Virus record (IMG/VR): IMGVR_UViG_3300020215_000106
Location: 1-35,565 of that record
Strand: one strand, 5' to 3'
Length of the DNA: 35,565 nucleotides
From: a virus
Made by a program: the position numbers and the translations under genes. Shown in pieces: positions 30,644 through 35,565 of this stretch (positions within the stretch are counted from its first letter, which is position 1; each line of letters opens with the position of its first letter). The notes below the pieces were generated by a model, which was not told the origin of the DNA, searched no databases, and saw only the letters and a list, made by a program, of their open reading frames with translations.

Positions 30644-30940
30644 ATGGAAAACCTCGACATGACGATTGAGAAGGCGCGGGAGATCGAGCGTATCCTGGGC
30701 GCAGTTGGCAGAACGATGCCCGCCCTACACCCCAAGAATCACGCCGAGTATTACACGGCTTACGGCTTCATTCACGGCTGGGAGGCGGCGGGGAAAATGC
30801 TGTTAGAGGCAGTAGACGCAAAGGAAGATCTGCTGGCCTGTTATCGCGTCGGTAAACGGCCAAGCGATGCGCTCTGGAAACGGCTGGAAAAGGCAAATGC
30901 TGATATTGAGAATTTCCGTCGCCGATTCGGGGAGGAGTGA
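30644..30940 (+). CDS. Hypothetical helical protein (98 aa)
   Basis: AAGGAGGCGTG fits ATG 30644 better than GTG 30641. Soluble, helical, with a Tyr/His-rich middle (HAEYYTAYGFIHGWEAAGKML). No family recognised. Stop overlaps the next ATG. Confidence 0.6.
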   Translation: MENLDMTIEKAREIERILGAVGRTMPALHPKNHAEYYTAYGFIHGWEAAGKMLLEAVDAKEDLLACYRVGKRPSDALWKRLEKANADIENFRRRFGEE

Positions 30941-31209
30941 TGGCCGGATTTAATTTCTCTATCAAAGCGTTTGCCGGAGAGAGGCGGCCCGACTCTGTTT
31001 GTGGTGGGACGGTTTTCGAGAACGGCGATTTCTGCTCTCAATGTAAGCCCTGGTCAGGCGGTAAAAAGGTGCTTGCTTCTTACAAAGCCCGATACAGCTA
31101 CGTGACAGGACGGAAAGGACGAGTGTCTTGGAAGGAGTTCTTCTTGTGCGAGGAACATGGACAGAAATTTATGAGGAAACACAATCTTTCGACCTTCGGG
31201 GAGGAGTGA
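30940..31209 (+). CDS. Zinc-binding-type hypothetical protein (89 aa)
   Basis: The start is ATG 30940 (or GTG 30937), with GGGGAG upstream. C22 and C-x2-C at about 32-35, then CEEH near 71-74, suggest a zinc site. No family recognised. GGGGAGGAG at its end serves the next gene. Confidence 0.55.
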   Translation: MAGFNFSIKAFAGERRPDSVCGGTVFENGDFCSQCKPWSGGKKVLASYKARYSYVTGRKGRVSWKEFFLCEEHGQKFMRKHNLSTFGEE

Positions 31210-31210
31210 G

Positions 31211-31282
31211 ATGGAGAAGGGCATTTGCGACCAGTGTTTAGACCAACTCGCCCAACTTCTAAAAGTGCCGAGGGTACCGTAA
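31211..31282 (+). CDS. Tiny C-x2-C peptide (23 aa)
   Basis: ATG 31211 with GAGGAG upstream; 23 residues with CDQC at 6-9. The stop shares one base with the next ATG. Coding is plausible from context but weak on length. Confidence 0.35.
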   Translation: MEKGICDQCLDQLAQLLKVPRVP

Positions 31283-31377
31283 TGGACCGCCAAAATCTCA
31301 TCGTGACCGTGATTGTCTGCGCCGGCTTCGCCCTGGCGGTGTTGCTGACGTGGGGGGTGTATGAGATCCTGAACTGA
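31282..31377 (+). CDS. Tiny single-pass membrane protein (31 aa)
   Basis: ATG 31282 shares its first base with the previous stop. Residues 6-27 form one hydrophobic helix (LIVTVIVCAGFALAVLLTW). Likely a small inner-membrane peptide; role unknown. Confidence 0.45.
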   Translation: MDRQNLIVTVIVCAGFALAVLLTWGVYEILN

Positions 31378-31384
31378 TTTTTCT

Positions 31385-31486
31385 CCGCGTCGGGCTCTTG
31401 GAGGAGTGAGACGCGGGGAACCCTTGGGCCTGCGGTTTGAAGGGAGAACCTGTAGGGGGTTTTACTGGCGACCAGAAGGCCCAAGG
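31385..31486 (+). ncRNA. Structured intergenic RNA upstream of the Sak4-like gene
   Basis: The gap 31378-31540 holds no gene. It has CCGCGTC/GACGCGG (31385-31416), then a 10-bp closing stem CCTTGGGCCT/AGGCCCAAGG (31422-31431 with 31477-31486). The stem encloses GGTT/AACC (31434-31450) and CTGG-CGA-CCAG (31465-31475), giving a three-way junction like the stem-closed array units but without a T arm. It may be an mRNA leader element. Confidence 0.45.
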
Positions 31487-31540
31487 ACGAATTTACAACA
31501 AACGGAGCGCGGCCTCCAAAAACCCGCGAAGGAGTGAGCC

Positions 31541-32434
31541 ATGCCATTAAGAGCCAAACCGCCAGAAGCAAAACAGAAGCGCCTGAAAATGTTCGTGTTC
31601 GGACCCGCCGCGGTGGGTAAAACCTCCGCCCTGATCCAGTTCCCGGACAACTACATCATCGACACGGAGAAGGGAACGGACCACTACGCGGACACGATTA
31701 CGAAACAGCGGTCCGTCGTGTTCCAGACGAGCGTCTTCGACGAGGCGTTCCGGGAAGTAAAGGAACTTCTCACCACGAAGCATAGTTACCGGACGCTCTC
31801 CATCGATCCCGTGACACAGTTGTACAACTCATGCCAGGAGAAATACACCCGGATCTTCGAGAAGCATGCGAAATCCGAGAAAGAGGCCGAGGTTCAGGAC
31901 TTCGGCATGCGCTACTGGGGCCGGGTGAAATCCGACTTCAAGGCGTTTCAACGGATGCTCCTGTCCATTGACATGAACATCATCGTTACCGCCCACCAAA
32001 AAGACCAGTACGGCTCCGGCATGACGAAGATCGGCGTCACCTTCGACTCTATGAAAGGCGAGGATTATCTGTACGACCTCGTTTTCCGGCTGGACGTGAA
32101 GAACGGCAAGCGCATGGCCGTGACCGTGAAGGAGCGGGCCGAGATCGGGAAGAACAAGTTCCCAGCCGAATTTGAGTGGAGCTACGAGAACTTCCTTAAA
32201 TTCTACGGGGCCGAGATCATCCAGAAAGAGGCGGTTCCCGTGCAGCTGGCGACGCCCGAGCAGGTGGCCCGAATCAAGAGCCTCTTGGACGTGGTAAAGA
32301 TCGACGACCTGACCATCGCGGAATGGATGTCGAAAGCCGACGTTTCCGATTGGACCGAAATGACCTCGGACACCATCGGCAAGTGCATCGCGTTCGTGGA
32401 GAAGAAACTGACCCCTGCAACGTCAGGGAAATAG
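31541..32434 (+). CDS. Sak4-like RecA-type ATPase (297 aa)
   Basis: AAGGAGTGAGCC precedes the ATG. Walker A is GPAAVGKTS (about residues 21-29), a Walker-B-like LSIDPVTQLY is near 85, and VTAHQKDQY near 148 resembles the sensor region. This is the phage Sak4/AAA_24 group of single-strand annealing and recombination ATPases, usually paired with an SSB-like protein. The C-terminal 60 residues form a separate helical segment. It lies next to the SSB-like gene and upstream of the integrase. Confidence 0.82.
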   Translation: MPLRAKPPEAKQKRLKMFVFGPAAVGKTSALIQFPDNYIIDTEKGTDHYADTITKQRSVVFQTSVFDEAFREVKELLTTKHSYRTLSIDPVTQLYNSCQEKYTRIFEKHAKSEKEAEVQDFGMRYWGRVKSDFKAFQRMLLSIDMNIIVTAHQKDQYGSGMTKIGVTFDSMKGEDYLYDLVFRLDVKNGKRMAVTVKERAEIGKNKFPAEFEWSYENFLKFYGAEIIQKEAVPVQLATPEQVARIKSLLDVVKIDDLTIAEWMSKADVSDWTEMTSDTIGKCIAFVEKKLTPATSGK

Positions 32435-32443
32435 GAGAGGAAC

Positions 32444-32884
32444 ATGCCATTCAAGTACGACGGGACAGGGGTAAAAGTGGACGCGGGGATCGAGGCAGCG
32501 CCGGAAGGGGAATACCTTCTGGAAATCGTGGAAGTCTCCGAAGACAAGGACGGGGAGCCTCGGCGGACCAAACTCAAAGAGGACGGCACCGGAGGCTATC
32601 CTTACGTCATGGCCGTCTGCGAGATCGCGAACGGCGAGTTCATGGGCAAGAAGGTCTGGCACAACGTCACCTTCCTGCCCAAAGAGAAGAAGGGCGCTGG
32701 CATGGCCCTTCAGTTCCTCAAGACCATCGGGGAGCCTTGGGAGGGTCAGTTCGAAGTGAAGCCGATCAACTGGGTCGGCAAAACCTTCAAGGCGAAGCTG
32801 CGCGTCTCTCAGGACAACAAGGGCCGGCCGAAAAACGAGATCGCCTGGCTCATCGAGGAAGGCACCGACGAAGTTCCGTTCTGA
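32444..32884 (+). CDS. SSB-like DUF669-type protein (146 aa)
   Basis: AGGAGAGGAAC precedes the ATG. The layout PEGEYLLEIVEVSEDKDG, then a beta-rich domain with VWHNVTFLPKEKKG and FKAKLRVSQDNKGRPKNEI, fits the DUF669-like phage proteins that act as ssDNA-binding partners. The extreme C-terminus, TDEVPF, resembles the acidic DDIPF-type tip of bacterial SSB that recruits partners. Recombination role inferred from family and neighbour. Confidence 0.72.
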   Translation: MPFKYDGTGVKVDAGIEAAPEGEYLLEIVEVSEDKDGEPRRTKLKEDGTGGYPYVMAVCEIANGEFMGKKVWHNVTFLPKEKKGAGMALQFLKTIGEPWEGQFEVKPINWVGKTFKAKLRVSQDNKGRPKNEIAWLIEEGTDEVPF

Positions 32885-32940
32885 CACACCAAAGCCCCGG
32901 AGCGCACCCCGGGCACAATTTAAGAAACATGGGGAAAAAC

Positions 32941-32969
32941 TTGACTTCTGAAGGGCCAATTAATACGAA
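32941..32969 (+). promoter_or_regulatory. Possible promoter for the integrase
   Basis: TTGACT (32941-32946), a 17-nt spacer and TACGAA (32964-32969, only 3 of 6). The -10 is weak, as is common for activator-dependent integrase promoters. A short CCCGG/CCGGG hairpin lies upstream (about 32896-32913). Confidence 0.35.
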
Positions 32970-32989
32970 ACAGTCAATCCATACAATTC

Positions 32990-33976
32990 ATGGACACCCA
33001 ACTAGAGTTGTGCCTGGACGGGCCTTACACCGTCCGGTTCCCCATAGACCAAGCGATAGAGTTTTTTTGGAATCACTACTGGAAGCACCTTCCAAAGGGA
33101 CAGAACACGCGAAAGGTGATCGACCGGATCAAAGCTTTCTCCCGGGTCGAGGGCCTTCGTTACGTGGACGAGATATCGGTCTTCACGGTCCAACGGTTCC
33201 GAAAGCATCTCACGTCAACCGGGCTCAAGGAGAACACGGCCAACACGCACCACACCGTTATGCGCCGCTGGCTGAACTGGCTGGCCGAGTGTAAGGAAGT
33301 GGGCACCGTCCACGGGATCGATTTCCGGCCGATTGTCTTACCCCTCAAGAATCCCTGCGCCGCCGTCCCCCAAGTCAACGAAGACCAATTCCGCCGCGGC
33401 GTCGCGTGGACAAAGAAGGCCGTCTACACCCTCGTCGGCATGGCAATCAAGCTCAAAGACTTGGGCATGGCGGAGAAGATCGAAATGCTCTACCTGACGG
33501 GCTTGCGCCCTGGCGACCTCTGGAACATGACGGACAAGAACGTGGATCTCGTCCGGAACATCATCTCGGGTGTCCAGCACAAGAGCATTACGCGACGGCT
33601 TCCCTCGGGCCGTCCCTATCTCGTGACCATCGGACCCCGCGCGAGCGCCATTATCCGTCGGCGCATGGACCGGATACCTTCCGGTCAACCTCTCTTCCGA
33701 GATCCTTCCGTGACCTACACGAATTGGCTGCGGATTGTCGGCCGACGGTTCCACCAGATCCGGACCGCTTGCAACATGCGCCACGTCAAGCTCTGCGACT
33801 TCCGCCCGTCGAAAGCAACGATCCTCATGGACAACGGCGTGGACGTGGAAACGATCCGGGAAACCATGGGCTGGTCCACCCTGAGAATGCTCCCGGTGTA
33901 CGCCCGCCGGACCATCGCGCACATCCGCCGCGCGCAGGAAATTCAGGAAGACGAAGCGACGGAGATCCTTGTCTGA
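32990..33976 (+). CDS. int: Tyrosine recombinase / phage integrase (328 aa)
   Basis: An N-terminal SAM-like DNA-binding domain (about 15-125) is followed by the catalytic domain. Box I Arg is in LYLTGLRPGDLW (about 173); box II is CDFRPSKAT, with Arg kept but Cys where most integrases have His; then MGWSTLRMLPVYAR, where Trp replaces the usual His and the Tyr is the nucleophile (about 303). Both changes exist in some active relatives. The attP lies about 240 bp downstream. It would integrate the phage into a tRNA-Gly gene. Confidence 0.88.
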   Translation: MDTQLELCLDGPYTVRFPIDQAIEFFWNHYWKHLPKGQNTRKVIDRIKAFSRVEGLRYVDEISVFTVQRFRKHLTSTGLKENTANTHHTVMRRWLNWLAECKEVGTVHGIDFRPIVLPLKNPCAAVPQVNEDQFRRGVAWTKKAVYTLVGMAIKLKDLGMAEKIEMLYLTGLRPGDLWNMTDKNVDLVRNIISGVQHKSITRRLPSGRPYLVTIGPRASAIIRRRMDRIPSGQPLFRDPSVTYTNWLRIVGRRFHQIRTACNMRHVKLCDFRPSKATILMDNGVDVETIRETMGWSTLRMLPVYARRTIAHIRRAQEIQEDEATEILV

Positions 33977-34015
33977 CCCGTTTTTCCGTCGGAGAATTTC
34001 TTTTTCAAAAAGAAG

Positions 34016-34044
34016 TTGACACCGCAACGCGAAACGAATAGAAA
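34016..34044 (+). promoter_or_regulatory. Promoter downstream of integrase
   Basis: TTGACA (34016-34021), an exact 17-nt spacer and TAGAAA (34039-34044). It faces right, towards two terminator hairpins only 55-140 nt away, so it most likely makes a small RNA rather than an mRNA. Confidence 0.6.
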
Positions 34045-34098
34045 CTGACCCTAAGAAAATCACCATGGCAGAGATAAAGAGAGTTCATACCGGACGGA

Positions 34099-34129
34099 CC
34101 CGCGCGCGAGAAATCGCAGCGGGTTTTTT
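34099..34129 (+). terminator. Rho-independent terminator
   Basis: CCCGC (34099-34103) pairs with GCGGG (34119-34123), with an inner GCG/CGC extension, followed by TTTTTT (34124-34129). It ends integrase transcripts and probably the small RNA. Confidence 0.75.
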
Positions 34130-34184
34130 ATTGCCCTTTCGCCCAGTCGTGGCCTCTCTCGTCTCTGCCAAGAACACGAAAAAA

Positions 34185-34203
34185 GGCCCTTCTGGGCTAT
34201 TTT
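34185..34203. terminator. Second, possibly bidirectional terminator
   Basis: GGCCC-TTCT-GGGCT (34185-34198) is preceded by AAAAAA and followed by ATTTT, so it could stop transcription from either side, isolating attP. Confidence 0.5.
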
Positions 34204-34217
34204 GCAGAGGAAAACGG

Positions 34218-34316
34218 CCAACCTAGTTAATTAGAAGGTACTGTCTCGCCCTTGCCAAGGTCGAGACGGCGGTTCGATTCCGCTCACCCGCTCCACTTCT
34301 AACTAACTGAGGTTGG
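34218..34316 (+). other. attP: attP: 3' half of tRNA-Gly(GCC) between integrase-site-like inverted repeats
   Basis: From about 34250 to 34295 the sequence reads as the 3' part of a bacterial tRNA-Gly: anticodon loop TTGCCAA, T arm GGCGG-TTCGATT-CCGCT, acceptor CACCCGC, T, CCA. The 5' half (it should begin GCGGGTG) is absent, as expected for an attP that rebuilds the tRNA on integration. An inverted repeat flanks it: CCAACC-T-AGTTAATTAGAAG (34218-34237) with CTTCTAACTAACT-GA-GGTTGG (34296-34316), probable integrase-binding arms. A GTCTCG/CGAGAC hairpin surrounds the anticodon loop. Confidence 0.78.
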
Positions 34317-34341
34317 TCCGTTTCCCGAAAGGGAGCGGACA
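34317..34341 (+). promoter_or_regulatory. Hairpin that covers the ribosome site of the next gene
   Basis: GTCCG-T-TTCCC-GAAA-GGGA-G-CGGAC is a near-perfect hairpin with a GNRA loop. Its 3' arm contains GGGAG, the Shine-Dalgarno for GTG 34342, so it could keep the gene silent until unfolded (by heat, ribosomes or a factor). Confidence 0.5.
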
Positions 34342-34698
34342 GTGACCCAAACATCTTCCCTCAATAACGGCTCATCGCCTGTGATCCCTCGCAGGCGGTG
34401 GGCCGTCGTTATTTGCGCTCTCCTTCTCTCCGCCCCCTGTCTTGCCGAGACTCTTTACTCGGTGGAGGTTTCTTCCTTGCCGTGGTGGGAAAACCACGAG
34501 TCCTCGGGGCTCTGGAACATCATTTATCCCGTAGATCGTCCCAACAAGATTGAGCTTTATGGCGAAGATCATGAACTCGTCGGTGCGCTCTCTTGGGAGA
34601 ACGGCGTTGTTTCCTTCGAAGGCGACATAGACAAGTCCGCGCGCATCTTCTTCGAAGCTCTCCTTTCGGATTACTGCCTCGGAAAGGGCCCCCGATGA
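34342..34698 (+). CDS. Secreted hypothetical protein (118 aa)
   Basis: GTG start with GGGAG upstream in a hairpin. Residues about 17-35 (RRRWAVVICALLLSAPCLA) are a Sec signal peptide with cleavage before ETLYSV. The mature part is small, acidic and aromatic, with no family I know. It lies beside attP, where lysogenic-conversion genes often sit. Its stop overlaps the ATG of the lipoprotein gene. Confidence 0.62.
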   Translation: MTQTSSLNNGSSPVIPRRRWAVVICALLLSAPCLAETLYSVEVSSLPWWENHESSGLWNIIYPVDRPNKIELYGEDHELVGALSWENGVVSFEGDIDKSARIFFEALLSDYCLGKGPR

Positions 34699-35084
34699 TC
34701 CTCCCTATTTTTGGCTCCCGCGGCGTGGACGCGACACGCGGTCGAAAGGTATGTGCCGGAAACCTGGCATTCGCGCTCGGTAACAACGAAGGCCCCACTG
34801 CCTATTGCGACCGGAATAAGAATCGAATTGGCCGTGGCGATTACCGGCCAAAATGCGAAGCCGGTTCAATTCCGGCCGGGAGCCTTTTCTTTCTTCTCGC
34901 CTTTCTCTTCCTCTCCGGCTGCATCGCGCACCACCGGATCTGCGACCGGACGCATTACGTTCCCGCGCCGAGTCTCAAAGAGGAATGGCCGATGTACATC
35001 CCCCCCGAGGATTGGCCCCAGTCGCCCCAGTATATTCCGCTTATCGATCCGGAACACATCCGTTCGAAGGAGGCCCGCCCGTGA
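34695..35084 (+). CDS. Lipoprotein gene interrupted by a tRNA-like element (129 codons)
   Basis: ATG 34695 overlaps the previous stop (ATGA), normal for this genome. Six codons (MILPIF) are followed by 57 in-frame codons that form the tRNA-shaped element 34713-34883, then LFFLLAFLFLSGC, a textbook lipoprotein leader with lipobox LSGC. Without the element the protein would read MILPIF-LFFLLAFLFLSGC, an ordinary lipoprotein of 72 residues. The mature part is Pro/Trp-rich, like small outer-membrane spanins (Rz1-like), which is a guess. As encoded, the leader would be buried 63 residues in. Confidence 0.55.
   Translation: MILPIFGSRGVDATRGRKVCAGNLAFALGNNEGPTAYCDRNKNRIGRGDYRPKCEAGSIPAGSLFFLLAFLFLSGCIAHHRICDRTHYVPAPSLKEEWPMYIPPEDWPQSPQYIPLIDPEHIRSKEARP
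34713..34884 (+). ncRNA. tRNA-like element inserted in frame in the lipoprotein gene
   Basis: Closing stem GGCTCCCG (34713-34720) with CGGGAGCC (34877-34884). D arm GCGT/ACGC (34723-34739), T arm GCCGG-TTCAATT-CCGGC (34860-34876). The place of the anticodon stem is taken by GGTCG/CGACC (34740-34744 with 34808-34812), which encloses 63 nt; a further hairpin TTGGCCG/CGGCCAA follows at about 34828. D and T arms are nearly identical to those of 2761-2893. Length 171-172 nt, open in the lipoprotein frame. TTTTC follows. Confidence 0.62.
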
Positions 35085-35565
35085 CCAAACTCTACAAGGT
35101 GATCCTCAACGGAGAGGCTTGTCATGGGGGAGCGCTGAAATGGTCCCTCCCGAAGAAGAATGGCCTCCGCTGGACGCCCGGCAAGTGGCATTCCGTGGAC
35201 AAGCCGATTTCGGTCTGTTCCAAGGGCCTTCACCTCACGGAGAAACCTTACGAGTGGTTTAAGTGGGGATGCGATGTTTTCGAGGCTGAAGGGGCAGGAG
35301 AAAGACAGTCGGATGAGAACGGCTCGAAGATCGCTTTTGAGAAAGCCCGTCTCCTAAAACCCGTTCCCAAGGCGAAGTGGTTGATCGGAGCCGAGTCGTT
35401 CGTGGAATCCCTGAAAAACGAGAAGTGCTGGTTTAAACCGGACGGCCAACCGCTCAAGGAATGGCGGTACTTCGAAGCGGAGAATTGGGCCGCTGCGTGG
35501 GACGCTGCGTGGGCCGCTGCGGGGGACGCTGCGTGGGCCGCTGCGGGGGACGCTGCGAGGGCCGC
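35081..35565 (+). CDS. Phage protein with Ala/Trp tetrapeptide repeats, 3' partial
   Basis: GTG 35081 overlaps the previous stop, with AAGGAGG 7 nt upstream. The first 130 residues (MTKLYKVILNGEACHGGALKW..., WHSVDKPISVCSKGLHLTE) match a phage family (DUF7666-like in my memory) that ends in repeats. From 35486 a 12-nt unit is repeated, giving WAAA/WDAA/GDAA tetrapeptides to the window end. Function unknown; the repeat arm probably varies in length. Confidence 0.65.
   Translation, partial: MTKLYKVILNGEACHGGALKWSLPKKNGLRWTPGKWHSVDKPISVCSKGLHLTEKPYEWFKWGCDVFEAEGAGERQSDENGSKIAFEKARLLKPVPKAKWLIGAESFVESLKNEKCWFKPDGQPLKEWRYFEAENWAAAWDAAWAAAGDAAWAAAGDAARA

Larger units (their letters stand above)
34051..34203 (+). 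ncRNA. Predicted small RNA between integrase and attP
   Basis: From the promoter at 34016 the RNA would start near 34051. GGCAGAGA (34067-34074) pairs with TCTCTGCC (34162-34169) and AGAGAG with CTCTCT just inside, a 14-bp closing helix. Ends are possible at the terminator 34099-34129 (about 80 nt) or the second hairpin 34185-34203 (about 150 nt). No convincing protein frame. Confidence 0.5.

Noticed and set aside
34065-34228. 54-residue protein after the integrase
   Set aside because: The frame runs straight through two terminator hairpins and the long inverted pairing; no ribosome site.
34713-34884. Group I or group II intron
   Set aside because: Far too short and lacking their conserved core elements; the fold is tRNA-like.

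Overview
The window is one continuous stretch of a tailed-phage genome, about 55% GC by eye. It carries a podovirus-type morphogenesis module: terminase, P22-type portal, scaffold, N4-gp56-type capsid, tail tube/stabilisation proteins and ejection-type proteins. A tyrosine recombinase lies beside an attP that copies the 3' half of a tRNA-Gly(GCC), so the phage is temperate or descended from one. Bacterial -35/-10 promoters, strong Shine-Dalgarno sites and Sec signal peptides point to a bacterial host, probably with an outer membrane; I cannot name it.

Layout. (1) 1-6279: an operon of very small genes, mostly overlapping by 4 bp (ATGA/GTGA), rich in zinc-ribbon proteins and including ASCH-like, DUF3850-like and DUF1064-like proteins. 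It is interrupted at 2580-3382 by an array of stem-closed, partly tRNA-shaped RNA units and ends in a terminator at 6372-6418. (2) 6434-10980: packaging and portal. (3) 11058-13999: terminator, scaffold, major capsid, small head protein. (4) 14033-18001: three consecutive genes in the virion module whose products carry Sec signal peptides. (5) 18024-25620: tail adaptor, tail stabilisation protein, fibre/collar proteins and internal virion proteins. (6) 25597-26388: an AT-rich, leftward two-gene island with its own promoter. (7) 26415-27894: lysis cassette (DUF5675-like enzyme, coiled-coil membrane protein, holin-like protein). (8) 27900-29509: a leftward regulatory block (P63C protein, YopX-like protein, HTH protein) with inverted repeats. 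(9) 29546-32884: a rightward early operon from a strong promoter, ending in a Sak4-like ATPase and an SSB-like partner. (10) 32990-34316: integrase, a small-RNA/terminator segment, attP. (11) 34342-35565: a secreted protein, a lipoprotein gene holding an in-frame tRNA-shaped insert, and the start of a repeat-bearing protein.

The most unusual content is a family of RNA-like elements closed by 7-10 bp stems. Several have a tRNA acceptor stem, D arm and textbook T arm, but an enlarged or abnormal anticodon/variable domain. Eight are tandem at 2580-3382. A ninth at 34713-34884 shares its D and T arms with one of them (2761-2893) and sits, in frame and without stops, inside the signal peptide of a lipoprotein gene. 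Removing its 171 nt would restore a normal lipoprotein leader. I found no known class that fits.

The shared element on both sides of attP, and phage-like genes on both sides, suggest an unintegrated or circular phage sequence rather than a prophage edge. The right end may join the small-gene operon at the left end.
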